Assembly: GCA_028819435.1 (NCBI GenBank)
Contig: JAPPLK010000003.1
Span: forward strand, 21,110 to 85,109
Source of the DNA: Nitrospira sp.
GTDB lineage: Bacteria; Nitrospirota; Nitrospiria; Nitrospirales; UBA8639
Direction of reading: 5' to 3'
DNA length: 64,000 nt
Part shown: positions 8,061 to 16,658 of the stretch, one piece after another
Layout of the letters: each line of letters starts with the position of its first letter
Position numbering within the stretch: the stretch's first letter is position 1
Notes under the pieces: model-generated
The model's input: only the letters and a program-made list of their open reading frames with translations
Told to the model about the DNA's origin: nothing
The model's database searches: none
Program-made: the position numbers and the translations under genes

Positions 8061-9363
8061 ATGAGCAAGGGGACGTTCACGATGAGTCAAAAAGAACTGG
8101 ATCGGGTGCATATGTGATTCAACGGACGGCGGAAACTCGTGGCGGCCAAGCCGTGGCGGCCCGACAGTTGGGCGTGAGTGTGCGCCAAGTCAAGCGGTTG
8201 GTCCGCCGGTATCGCCAACACGGGGTGCAGGGCTTGGTTTCTCAGCGGCGCGGCCGCCCGTCGCCCCGGGAAGTTGCGCCAGAGCGGCGGGCTCACATCC
8301 TCGCCGTCGTCCGCCAACACTATGCCGATTTTGGGCCGACCTTGGCCTGTGAGAAGTTGCAGGCCTGCCATGGGGTATGCGTCTCGCGGGAAACTCTGCG
8401 GCAGTGGCTCATCGCGGCGGGCCTCTGGCAGCCGAAGCGCCGCCGTGCCCTCGGGTGCATCCGCGCCGACCCCGCCGGCCCTGTGTCGGGGAATTGCTGC
8501 AAATCGACGGCTCGCCCCATGACTGGTTCGAGGGCCGCGCCCCGGTTTGTACCTTACTGGTCTTCATTGACGACGCCACCAGTCGGCTGATGGCCCTGCG
8601 CTTCGTCCCGGCTGAGACGACCCAGGCGTATATGGACACCTTGCAAATGTATCTTGCCCAGTATGGGCGCCCGGTGGCGATCTATTCCGATCAACACAGT
8701 ATCTTCCGGGTCAATCAGCAGGCCTGTGCAGGGGAGCGCACCCAGTTCACCCGGGCGTTGGAGACCTTGGCCATTGCGCCGATCCATGCGCATACTCCGC
8801 AGGCCAAAGGCCGCGTCGAGCGGGCGCACCAAACCTTGCAAGACCGCCTCGTGAAGGAGTTGCGCCTCCACGGCTTCTCCACCCTGGCCGCCGCCAATGC
8901 GTGGCTCCCGACCTTTCAGGCCACGTACAATCGCCGCTTTGCTGTGGCCCCGGCCTCGCCCGTCGATGTCCATCGCCCCGTCCTGCAGGCGCCGCAGGAG
9001 CTGGCCCGCATCTTCTCGTTGCAGCATCCCCGCATCATCTCCAAGCATCTCTGCGTGCACTTCCAGAACTGCACCTATCAACTTCAGGGGCAAGGCCGAG
9101 GCTACCGCCTTCAGGGAGCCCCGGTCACCGTGCGTGAGGCCTTCGACGGCTCAATCGAGCTCTTGCATGAGGGCCGGGCCTTACCCTATCGCCTGCTCAC
9201 CGAAGGGCCGGCCCCGATTCCCGTCGAGACCGAGAAAATGCTCGCGCTACGCCTCTCCACCATTCAACAGGCCCCGCGCCGTCGCCCTCGCGCCAAACCG
9301 GCCCCCGCCCATCCGTGGCGCCGGCCGCTGCGGCCGCCCCTAGCCCCACCGCCGGCTCCCTAA
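8061..9363 (+). pseudogene. transposase with two frameshifts
   Basis: The reading begins at ATG 8061 after aggagggg (MSKGTFTMSQKELDRVH). It breaks at 8111-8114, where two extra bases (at) in gcatatgtg create ATG-TGA; removing them gives VHVIQRTAETRGG and continues into a helix-turn-helix (RQLGVSVRQVKRLVRRY). A second break near 8447-8450 (gccc) needs one added base to join KRRRA to PRVHPRRPRR. The last frame carries the integrase-type catalytic core: first Asp in LLQIDGSPHDWFE, second in IYSDQHSIFRVN and Glu in KGRVERAHQTLQDRL. With both breaks the enzyme cannot be made as a single chain. The second site lacks a standard slippery heptamer, so programmed frameshifting is unlikely. Confidence 0.8.
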
Positions 9364-9401
9364 GAAGCGCCCAACCGAAAGGGGACATCACAATCTTGCA
9401 C

Positions 9402-9431
9402 AAAAGGGGACATTTCAAAATTGCGTTGACA
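9402..9431 (-). repeat. right terminal inverted repeat of the insertion sequence
   Basis: Inverted partner of 8012-8041, 26 of 30 positions matching. A second, internal ggggacat motif lies at 9380-9387. Confidence 0.8.
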
Positions 9432-9471
9432 CAGGTCCTGCACGTTTGTGGGTCGTATGAGTACGGCTCTC

Positions 9472-10620
9472 TTACCCCTCAGGACGGTCCGCCGCCGGTT
9501 CATACATGCGCGGCACTTTGGGTCCAAGGTTGCAAAGGACCTCATAGGGTATCGAGTCCTGCCAGTTCGCTAGGTCAAAGGCCGTAATCTTCTGGGTTTC
9601 CGATTTGCCCATCAGGATCACATCATCACCGGGTTTAATCGTGGGATCGTCGGTGACGTCGACTACGGTCATATCCATACAAATCCGTCCGACAATCGGG
9701 AAGCGCCGGTCATGGATGATGACTTCTCCCTTGTTGGACAGCCGGCGATTGTACCCATGGGCATAGCCGATGGGCAGAACCGCCAGGCGTGAATCCCGTT
9801 TCGTGCGATAGAGGTCGCCGTAACTCACGGATTCGCCTTTTCCCGCCGTTTTCAGGTGCACGACTTTGGTCTTCAGGGACATGACCGGCTGAAGGGAAAC
9901 GGGAGTCTTTCTGCCCGGTACCGGCGCGTATCCGTATAACAACAGTCCGGGGCGAACCATGTCCAAGTGCGCGGAAGGGTGCCAGAGTATTCCCGCAGTG
10001 TTGGCCGAATGGCGGCAAGGAGAAGGTCCATTCGCGGGCAGGTTCGAAACGACTTGGTGAAATTGGTTGAGTTGGTGAAGGGTAAACCTCGGGTCCGGGT
10101 TGTCGGCATCGGCTAGGTGAGTCATGAGGCCCCGGCACACGAGACTGTGGGAAAACGTGGGTGCCTGTAAGAGAGCGGGCACGTCCCCGGTCTCGAATCC
10201 CAATCGTCTCATGCCGGTGTCTACTTTGACGTGAACGGGGTAGGGGGCATTTGTTTGCACAACTTCCCGGCTCAGCGCCTGCATGGTGTCGGTATCGGAG
10301 AGTACGGGAATCAGGTTGGCCTGAACGAGATCTTTGGCTTGTCCCGGCAGGATGCCGCCCATCACGATAACGTCTTCGAGTCTTCCGGCTTCTCGCAGGA
10401 GCACGCCTTCGTGTACCGTGGCCACACCGAACCGCCGGACCCCGAGCTGAGACAAGGCGTCGGCCATGGCGCAGCATCCATGGCCATACCCGTCGGCCTT
10501 GATGACCGCTAACACGTCCACGTGTGGTGTGAGTATGCGACGAAGTTCACGCAGGTTATGCGCGAGGGCAGAAAGATGAATGGTAGCCAGGGTCGGTGAC
10601 AGTGCGGAAGCAGTGGGCAT
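9472..10620 (-). CDS. alr: alanine racemase
   Basis: PLP-dependent interconversion of L- and D-alanine, supplying D-Ala for peptidoglycan. The 382-residue protein has the PLP lysine Lys41 in AVIKADGYGHG. The second catalytic residue, the Tyr of the C-terminal domain, is best matched in GESVSYGDLYR, and the conserved LPIGYAHGY and GRICMDMTVVD segments follow. The ATG overlaps the frr stop by one base (TAATG), so alr is the last gene of the translation-factor operon. The insertion sequence ends 40 bp beyond its stop codon. Confidence 0.95.
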   Translation of the reverse strand: MPTASALSPTLATIHLSALAHNLRELRRILTPHVDVLAVIKADGYGHGCCAMADALSQLGVRRFGVATVHEGVLLREAGRLEDVIVMGGILPGQAKDLVQANLIPVLSDTDTMQALSREVVQTNAPYPVHVKVDTGMRRLGFETGDVPALLQAPTFSHSLVCRGLMTHLADADNPDPRFTLHQLNQFHQVVSNLPANGPSPCRHSANTAGILWHPSAHLDMVRPGLLLYGYAPVPGRKTPVSLQPVMSLKTKVVHLKTAGKGESVSYGDLYRTKRDSRLAVLPIGYAHGYNRRLSNKGEVIIHDRRFPIVGRICMDMTVVDVTDDPTIKPGDDVILMGKSETQKITAFDLANWQDSIPYEVLCNLGPKVPRMYEPAADRPEG

Positions 10621-11180
10621 TAAATCTCCAGGACTTCTTCCTCCTTTTTCTTGAGCAGTTCGTCGACCAGCTTGATCTTGCCGTCCACGATTTTTTGAAT
10701 GTCCGCCTCGCCGCGTCGCAAGTCATCCTCGGTGATCGTGGAGTCTTTCTGCAGGCGTTTGAGCTCATCGTTCCCCTCTCGACGAATGCCGCGAATGTGG
10801 ATTTTCGTCTCTTCCCCGTATTTCCGGCACACTTTCACGAATTCCTTTCGACGTTCCTCGCTCAAGGCGGGAATCGGAATACGAATTACCTTCCCGTCGT
10901 TGGAAGGATTCAAGCCGAGGTCCGAGGATAGAATGGCCTTTTCAATGTCTTTGATGCTTGTAGGGTCCCACGGCTGGATCATGATTGATCGGCTGTCCGG
11001 CATCGAGAGGCTCCCCACCTGTTGCAAGGGAGTCGGCGTCCCGTAGTACTCGACTTTAATATGATCGAAGAGTGATAAAGACGCCCGGCTGCCACGGATG
11101 GAAGCCAGTTCCTTTTTCAGGTGCTCGATGGCGCCATTCATCTTTTGTGTGAGATGTTCAATCGTTGTGTGAGACGGCAT
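10620..11180 (-). CDS. frr: ribosome recycling factor
   Basis: A 186-residue protein with the RRF pattern: an N-terminal helix (LTQKMNGAIEHLKKELASIRGSRAS), the domain II strand region (KVEYYGTPTPLQQVGSL) and the C-terminal long helices (EERRKEFVKVCRKYGEET). With EF-G it splits the post-termination ribosome. It is separated from pyrH by a palindromic element rather than by the usual short spacer, and it overlaps alr by one base. Confidence 0.95.
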   Translation of the reverse strand: MPSHTTIEHLTQKMNGAIEHLKKELASIRGSRASLSLFDHIKVEYYGTPTPLQQVGSLSMPDSRSIMIQPWDPTSIKDIEKAILSSDLGLNPSNDGKVIRIPIPALSEERRKEFVKVCRKYGEETKIHIRGIRREGNDELKRLQKDSTITEDDLRRGEADIQKIVDGKIKLVDELLKKKEEEVLEI

Positions 11181-11196
11181 GATGAACCCCTGCTAT

Positions 11197-11338
11197 GGAA
11201 CCTCTGATTTAGTGCACTATCGGGCGCATGGCTGCGTTGTGTCCTCGCTCAACCCTCACCTATCTCTATGATAAGCTTCGGGTTTCGCTCCGGGACGCCT
11301 TGCCCTGCATCCCGCTATCACAATAAATCAGAGGCTCC
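11197..11338. mobile_element. MITE-like palindromic element, 142 bp, between pyrH and frr
   Basis: The ends are inverted repeats of 15 bp (11197-11211 ggaacctctgattta and 11324-11338, 14 of 15 pairing). Inner segments also pair imperfectly (tatcgggcgcatggctgcg with the complement of the 11290-11320 stretch), so the whole element could fold into one long hairpin. There is no coding capacity. It abuts the pyrH stop codon exactly (11339-11341). In this operon the space between pyrH and frr is usually short, so an inserted element is the simplest explanation. Confidence 0.7.
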
Positions 11339-12070
11339 TTAATTGAGAACTGCGTCATGTTTGACCACGGTTCCGATTTTTTCCCCCAGGACCACGCGTT
11401 TCAAATTGCCCGGTTCGGTGAGGTTAAAGACGATCAAGGGAAGGTTGTTGTCCATGCACAGCGTGATGGCCGTGGCATCCATGACTTTCAGGCTTTTGTT
11501 GAGGACGGACAGGAACGGCAGTTCATGAAACATTTTTGCCGATGGGTTGTCCAAGGGGTCGGAATCATAAATGCCGTCGACCTTGGTGCCCTTCATGATG
11601 ACGTCGGCTTTGATTTCCATCGCGCGCAGGGCCGCGGCCGTATCCGTCGTAAAATAGGGGTTCCCGGTGCCGGCGGCAAAAATCACGACCCGTTTTTTCT
11701 CAAGGTGCCTGATGGCGCGCCGGCGGATGTAACTCTCGGCCAATTGCCGCATTTCAATGGCCGATAAAACCCGCGTGGCCACCCCGGCTTTCTCCAGGGC
11801 GTTTTGTAAGGCGAGGGCATTCAACATGGTGGCGAGCATGCCCATATAGTCGGCCGCCGCGCGTTCCATCCCGTCCGCGCTGGCGGCCAAACCTCGAAAT
11901 ATATTGCCTCCACCGATCACCAGCGCGACCTCGACTTCCATGTTCACGACGTCCTTAATTTCATCGGCAAGTGCCGTGAGGATGTCGCGGTTAATGCCGT
12001 AGGTTTGGTTACCTGCAAGCATTTCCCCGCTGATCTTGAGGAGAATGCGGCGGTACTGCACGGGCGTCAC
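11339..12070 (-). CDS. pyrH: uridylate kinase
   Basis: Bacterial UMP kinase of the amino acid kinase fold, 243 residues. It shows the N-terminal [14 protein letters not shown] phosphate-binding segment, the GGGNIFRG glycine loop and [15 protein letters not shown], all diagnostic of PyrH. It phosphorylates UMP to UDP and is normally regulated by GTP and UTP. The start overlaps the tsf stop by 4 nt. Confidence 0.97.
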   Translation of the reverse strand: MTPVQYRRILLKISGEMLAGNQTYGINRDILTALADEIKDVVNMEVEVALVIGGGNIFRGLAASADGMERAAADYMGMLATMLNALALQNALEKAGVATRVLSAIEMRQLAESYIRRRAIRHLEKKRVVIFAAGTGNPYFTTDTAAALRAMEIKADVIMKGTKVDGIYDSDPLDNPSAKMFHELPFLSVLNKSLKVMDATAITLCMDNNLPLIVFNLTEPGNLKRVVLGEKIGTVVKHDAVLN

Positions 12071-12663
12071 TCCTGGCCTAATTGGTATCGCGTAAACCGG
12101 GCAATGGAAATGTTTTCACCAAGTTTGGCAATTTTTTGCGTGAGGATTTCCGTGATCGAGACGTTGGGATCTTTGATGAAACTCTGTTCCAGGAGGCAAT
12201 TTTCCTGGTAGAATTTTTCCAATTTTCCCTGGACGATTTTGTCGATGGCTGCTTCAGGCTTCCCGAGTTCTTTCGCCTGGGCCAGGTAAATCGCCTTTTC
12301 CCGTTCCACCTGTTCGGACGGGACTTGCTCGCGTTTCACGTAGGAAGGATTGGCGGCCGCAATCTGCAACGCGACGTCTTTGACCAATTCCTGAAATTCT
12401 TCATTGCGGGCGACGAAGTCCGTTTCACAATTGACTTCAACCAGGACGCCGATTTTGCTTCCGGCGTGGATGTAGGACGAGACGACGCCTTCCTTGGTTT
12501 CCCGCCCGGCTTTTTTCTGGGCCGCGGCTAGGCCGCGTTGGCGGAGGAGATCAATGGCTTTTTCAATATCCGAACCGGTTTCTTTCAGCGCATTTTGACA
12601 GTCAAGGATTCCGGCTCCTGTTTTGCCACGTAGTTCTTTGACCAAGATACCCATGCTGGACAT
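12067..12663 (-). CDS. tsf: translation elongation factor Ts (short form)
   Basis: Guanine-nucleotide exchange factor for EF-Tu. At 198 residues it is the short form, lacking part of the duplicated core found in E. coli EF-Ts (about 283 residues). The N-terminal [21 protein letters not shown] and the TDFVARN motif that contacts EF-Tu are intact. The annotated first residues MSSMGILV offer two ATGs (12663 and 12654). It lies between rpsB and pyrH in the standard order. Confidence 0.96.
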   Translation of the reverse strand: MSSMGILVKELRGKTGAGILDCQNALKETGSDIEKAIDLLRQRGLAAAQKKAGRETKEGVVSSYIHAGSKIGVLVEVNCETDFVARNEEFQELVKDVALQIAAANPSYVKREQVPSEQVEREKAIYLAQAKELGKPEAAIDKIVQGKLEKFYQENCLLEQSFIKDPNVSITEILTQKIAKLGENISIARFTRYQLGQE

Positions 12664-12725
12664 CGTTGTATCCTTCTCCCTTTATTTGGCTAGGATGAAA
12701 AAATGTCGCGACGTGCCGTGACGTT

Positions 12726-13538
12726 CTACGCGGAAGGCGCCTGAACGCTTTCCACCGGGCTCTCGGTTGCACGGGTGGAGAGCAAGTCGCTCATGATCGT
12801 GTCTTCTTCTCCGCCACCACTCGAATCCTCCTGTTTATTACGAAGGTCCAAGCCCTCCAGGCAGGCGTCGGCAATTCTGGCGGTAAAGAGTTTCAAGGAG
12901 CGAATGGCATCGTCATTCCCGGGGATGGGATAATCGATCCGCGTGGGATCGCAATTGGTATCCACAATGGCGACAACGGGAATGCCTAAACGGTTGGCTT
13001 CCTTGACGGTAATGTGTTGGATGCGCGTGTCGAGGACGTAAATACAGCCTGGTAAACTTTCCATGGCCTTGATGCCGCTCAAGTATTTCTCCAGTTTGCC
13101 CCGCTCTTTTTCCATCAGCAACACTTCTTTTTTCTTCAGCCGTTCATGCGTTCCATCGGTTTGAGCGGCTTCGAGTTTCTTGAGTTGTCTGATACTTTTT
13201 CTGATGGTTTCGAAGTTGGTGAGCATACCCCCCAGCCAACGCTGGGTGACGTAATACATGCCGCACCGGGTCGCTTCTTCTTCCACGATGTCAACGGCTT
13301 GACGCTTGGTGCCCACAAAGAGGACCGATTCCCCGGCCGCAACGGTATCCCTGACAAAGTTATAGGCGTCGAAGAAAAATTTGGCGGTTTGTTGCAAATC
13401 AATGAGGTAGATGCCGTTTCTTTCTCCGAAGAGATACGGCTTCATTTTGGGATTCCAGCGATTGGTTTGATGCCCAAAATGTACGCCTGCCTCTAACATG
13501 TCTTTGATGGATACCATATTGTGGTTTTTCGCCTCCAT
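12726..13538 (-). CDS. rpsB: 30S ribosomal protein S2
   Basis: S2 with the signature [29 protein letters not shown], 263-270 residues depending on the start. ATG 13538 (MEAKNHNM) lacks an upstream purine-rich site; the internal ATG 13517 (MVSIKDM) has GGAGG 14 nt upstream, so the shorter form may be the real one. The C-terminal tail beyond residue 230 is acidic and low in complexity. It is the first gene of the rpsB-tsf-pyrH-frr-alr operon. Confidence 0.96.
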   Translation of the reverse strand: MEAKNHNMVSIKDMLEAGVHFGHQTNRWNPKMKPYLFGERNGIYLIDLQQTAKFFFDAYNFVRDTVAAGESVLFVGTKRQAVDIVEEEATRCGMYYVTQRWLGGMLTNFETIRKSIRQLKKLEAAQTDGTHERLKKKEVLLMEKERGKLEKYLSGIKAMESLPGCIYVLDTRIQHITVKEANRLGIPVVAIVDTNCDPTRIDYPIPGNDDAIRSLKLFTARIADACLEGLDLRNKQEDSSGGGEEDTIMSDLLSTRATESPVESVQAPSA

Positions 13539-13703
13539 TCAGAGAGATTAGGAATTAAGCCATCACGTTAAACGGTATTCCGGTGAGAGCCGGCCGTTGG
13601 CTCACGGCGTCAACCGGTTGACTCAAATCAAAAAGATTTAACACAACCCCTGTTTTTAATGCAAGGTCAATTGCCATGCCTTCCTGCAAGAGAGTACACT
13701 TGC

Positions 13704-13781
13704 TCCTCTCCCATCAAGGGAGAGGAAATTAATTTTGCTCCCTCTCCCCACCGTGGGAGAGGGCTGGGGTGAGGGGGGGGC
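13704..13781. repeat. extragenic palindromic repeat, family A (ctctccc...gggagag)
   Basis: Two palindromes in tandem: ctcctctcccatcaagggag and then ctccctctccccaccgtggg followed by agagggctggggtgaggg. Related copies occur at 26180-26222, 32838-32877 and 48401-48462, always between genes. It lies between the divergent rpsB and proA genes. Confidence 0.75.
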
Positions 13782-13808
13782 ACACATTTTTGAGATAAGG
13801 GGTGAAGA

Positions 13809-15164
13809 ATGGTTGAAGTTCCTATCAAGCTGTACGTGCAAGGTCTTGCCAAAGAGGCCAATGCCGCAACCCGCGCCGTCGCATTGATGACGAGTCAAGA
13901 CAGAACCATGGCCCTGACGGCCATGGCGGAACAGTTGGAAGCGAGCATGGAAGACGTGTTGGCTGCCAACAAAGAGGATCTCGATGCCATTCCCAAGGAA
14001 TGGGGGCCGGATGAGTATCGTAAAGCGAGAGAACTCATTACCGTTACGGAAGAGGACGTTCTCGACGTCGTCGCCCATATTCGGCGGATTGCGGAAGAAC
14101 CCGATCCCACGGGAGAAACGTCACAGGCTTGGTTGACGCAAGAAGGTCTGCACGTGCATCGCGTACGCGTCCCGATCGGCGTGATCGCCGTCATTTCCGA
14201 ATACGGCCCGTCCGTGGTTGCCGAATCCATGGCGATGTGTCTCCGGTCGGGAAACGTGTGCGTGGTGCGGGGCGGCAAAGAGTGGTTTCGGACCAATTTC
14301 ACGTTGGCGAAGGTCTTGCGTGAGACTGCTGAACAACATGGTGTGCCTCAAGGGGCTCTCACGTTTGTGGATCGTCCCGATCGTGAGGGCGTGCTTGAAC
14401 TGACCCGGTTGAGAAACGTAGTACACGGCGTCGTGCCCAGGGGAAAAGCGAGCTTGCGCAAAATTGTCATGGAGCAGTCACGGGTCCCGGTCCTGGGGTA
14501 CGACGGCGGCCTGTGTCACGTTTACGTGGATAAAGACGCGGACGTGCCGTTGGCTCAAGGGATCGTGGTCAATTCCAAGATTCAGGATTCGGGTGCTACC
14601 AATGCAGCGGATACGCTGTTGGTCCATCAGGCCATTGCACGACAGTTACTGCCGGGCCTGCTCCGGCGGTTACTCAGTGAATTTACAGTTGATCTCATCG
14701 GCTGTCCGAAAACCGTCTCCATGATGGGGATTATGGCCATGACCGGACACAAGGGGATTCGAGCGGCCACGGATGAGGATTGGGAACAGAAAAGACAGGC
14801 GCTGACGTTGGGGATCAAGGTCGTCGGTGATCTCGATGAAGGGTTGGCCCATATTGCGGCTTACGGGCCGGGTCATACCGACACCATCGTGACCCGTCGT
14901 TATGATACCGCGATGCGATTCGTCCGGGAGGTGGATTCCGGTTCGGTCCTGGTGAATGCCTCGACCCGCTTGCATTCGGGTTCGCAGATGGACCTGGGTG
15001 AAGAACTGGGAACGAATACCTCGCATTTCCACGTGAGAGGGCCGTTGACGCTTCGGTCCCTGACCACGGAAAAATACGTCGCGTTCGGGAACGGTCAGTT
15101 GCGACAACCCCATCCCGTGCCCCAGGCGTACCAGGATGCGATGATGTTGTCCTCAAAATTTTAG
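13809..15164 (+). CDS. proA: glutamate-5-semialdehyde dehydrogenase (ProA) homologue with altered active site
   Basis: The 451-residue protein aligns along its length with gamma-glutamyl phosphate reductase, the second step of proline synthesis from glutamate. Family features include AANKEDLDA near residue 55, VPIGVIAVISEYGPSVVAESMAMCLRSGN and the GLCHVYVDKDADVP stretch. The catalytic region, however, reads KIQDSGATNAADTLLVH where active enzymes have a Cys directly before the Asn-Ala (the family pattern is KxQRPxxCNAxETLLVH). The nucleophile position is Thr264 (codon 14598-14600) and the neighbouring Arg-Pro is also lost. It may therefore be catalytically dead, or a paralogue with another role. 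No proB or proC lies nearby. Confidence 0.75.
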   Translation: MVEVPIKLYVQGLAKEANAATRAVALMTSQDRTMALTAMAEQLEASMEDVLAANKEDLDAIPKEWGPDEYRKARELITVTEEDVLDVVAHIRRIAEEPDPTGETSQAWLTQEGLHVHRVRVPIGVIAVISEYGPSVVAESMAMCLRSGNVCVVRGGKEWFRTNFTLAKVLRETAEQHGVPQGALTFVDRPDREGVLELTRLRNVVHGVVPRGKASLRKIVMEQSRVPVLGYDGGLCHVYVDKDADVPLAQGIVVNSKIQDSGATNAADTLLVHQAIARQLLPGLLRRLLSEFTVDLIGCPKTVSMMGIMAMTGHKGIRAATDEDWEQKRQALTLGIKVVGDLDEGLAHIAAYGPGHTDTIVTRRYDTAMRFVREVDSGSVLVNASTRLHSGSQMDLGEELGTNTSHFHVRGPLTLRSLTTEKYVAFGNGQLRQPHPVPQAYQDAMMLSSKF

Positions 15165-15217
15165 AGGCGTTTCGCAACCCTCTCTTCCCAAGGGGCCTAC
15201 GACCCGGCTTTGCTCAC

Positions 15218-16405
15218 ATGGCCAATTTGGACATTGCGCGGCATCTTGCCGAATGGGGACTTCGCAGGTTTCCGGATGAGGATTCCTATTATGCCTGGCA
15301 ACGGGAATCCCTAACCGGAGAGCAACTCCGGCTTCTTCAACACGCGGTTCAAATCCGTCGTGAAGCAGAAGACGCGGATCAAGCCTTTTATGACCTGGCG
15401 GCGTCTCCCGACGTCCTTCCCGTTTTGTATAGCCAACGATACGGGTATTACAACGTGCTCGGCCCCGCGATCGCGGACGCATTGGCAGGGGCACAGTACG
15501 TGTTGGACGTGGGGTGCGGGGTTGGCATTCTCACGACCTGGTACGCGACCCGTTTTCCTGACGTGACGTTTGTGGGTGTTGATCGGTCCCTGAAATCGAT
15601 CGAAATGGCGCGCCAGTTTGCTCAATGCCATCAACTCGAAAACGCCAGTTTTCACCATTGTGAAATACCCCAACACGATATACCGGGGACCTTTGATACC
15701 ATTGTCGCCACGCAGGCCCTGTTTCAATCGGAATCCGACCCCGGCCTGCCAAGCCGAAATTGGACGACCCGTGAACGCGACCGGGATGCCCGGCAACAGC
15801 AGGACCTGGAAGAGCGCACGGGCCTCGGGCCTCGTTTGGACCGGCTGTTGAAAGCGCTGGTGTGCCCGGGAAGGATCGTTCTGTTTGAAAAGGCCGTGCA
15901 CCTGGGCAGACGTGTGTTGTTCCAGCGGGCACTGGAAGCGAGGAGTTGTGTTCCCGTTGCGGAGCCGCAATTGTTGACGTATTCGGAACTCGGTGAGGCG
16001 ATTGAAGATGGGCCTTTGTACGTCGTGCAGCGAGGTCCTGCGTCTCTTGCGGCAGCGTTTCGGGAAGACGTGCCGCAGGATATGGAAGAGCCTATCAAGA
16101 CTCGACTCACACGTATTTGGTCCAAGCAGGAGAGCAGTCCGCCGGACGAATCGCCTCTCTATGAGAACCATAGTCTCGTGGCCCAGGAAGTCTGGCGAAA
16201 ACTTCCGGACCGGGTTGTCCTGCGAGAGCAGACCGACGAGGAAGCGGATGGGCGACAACGCCACATTGAATACGGGCGCTGCGCGGGTGAGTTCTTCTAC
16301 CTGTATTGGGCGAATACCTTTGATCAACGGCAAATCGTAATCATGGAGCAGGAGCGAAGCGCGCTTTTGGAAAGCTATTACTCCGAAGCGATCGGTGAGC
16401 GATAG
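15218..16405 (+). CDS. class I SAM-dependent methyltransferase, substrate unknown
   Basis: A 395-residue protein. The AdoMet-binding motif I is VLDVGCGVG at residues 95-103, followed by VGVDRSLKSIEMARQFA as motif II. A long C-terminal part (from about residue 200) has no recognised domain. No signal peptide is seen. It lies 53 nt after proA on the same strand and is followed by a convergent tRNA gene. The substrate cannot be told from sequence. Confidence 0.7.
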   Translation: MANLDIARHLAEWGLRRFPDEDSYYAWQRESLTGEQLRLLQHAVQIRREAEDADQAFYDLAASPDVLPVLYSQRYGYYNVLGPAIADALAGAQYVLDVGCGVGILTTWYATRFPDVTFVGVDRSLKSIEMARQFAQCHQLENASFHHCEIPQHDIPGTFDTIVATQALFQSESDPGLPSRNWTTRERDRDARQQQDLEERTGLGPRLDRLLKALVCPGRIVLFEKAVHLGRRVLFQRALEARSCVPVAEPQLLTYSELGEAIEDGPLYVVQRGPASLAAAFREDVPQDMEEPIKTRLTRIWSKQESSPPDESPLYENHSLVAQEVWRKLPDRVVLREQTDEEADGRQRHIEYGRCAGEFFYLYWANTFDQRQIVIMEQERSALLESYYSEAIGER

Positions 16406-16455
16406 CGAACGGTTCGGCAAGAGAAGCGGGATTGTTCAGGTTTCGGATGGAAAAA

Positions 16456-16531
16456 TGGTGGCGGTGAAGGGTTTCGAACCCCTGGCCCGCGGCTTATGAG
16501 TCCGCTGCTCTACCAACTGAGCTACACCGCC
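16456..16531 (-). tRNA. tRNA-Met (CAU), elongator type likely
   Basis: A full cloverleaf reads on the minus strand. It has a 7-bp acceptor stem GGCGGTG/CACCGCC, a D arm with AGCTCAGTTGGTAGAGC, an anticodon loop CTCATAA (anticodon at 16496-16498), a T arm with GGTTCGAAACC and an encoded CCA end. The CAU anticodon also fits tRNA-Ile2 (lysidine-modified), which cannot be excluded by eye; the initiator is unlikely because the 1:72 pair is intact. The lowest pair of the anticodon stem is an A-G mismatch. Confidence 0.9.
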
Positions 16532-16658
16532 ACGCCACGTTCGAGGATGGATATATCACAAGGCATGAGGTTTCGACAATTCCACTCTTCGAAAATTAGA
16601 GCAAGGCGAGGGTCCAACGAGGAAACAACGTCACCATGCGCCTGATAGAGCAATAAAT

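Larger units (their letters stand above)
8012..9431 (+). mobile_element. degenerate insertion sequence, about 1.42 kb, rve-type transposase (ISNCY/IS1202-like)
   Basis: The element is delimited by imperfect 30-bp terminal inverted repeats at 8012-8041 and 9402-9431 that match at 26 of 30 positions and share the core aatgtccccttt. Extra copies of the ggggac motif occur just inside both ends (8067-8074 and 9378-9387). The outer bases are TGT...ACA. One transposase gene fills the interior but carries two frame breaks. No clear target-site duplication is seen next to the ends. The right end lies 40 bp from the alr stop codon. The family assignment is from the transposase domain order and is tentative. 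Confidence 0.8.

Noticed and set aside
8440-8460. Programmed frameshifting in the transposase.
   Set aside because: There is no standard slippery heptamer and a second, unrelated frame break exists upstream, so mutation is the simpler explanation.
8005-9440. Target-site duplication flanking the insertion sequence.
   Set aside because: The bases outside the terminal repeats (gcaaaaaagtc and caggtcctg) do not form a clear direct repeat.
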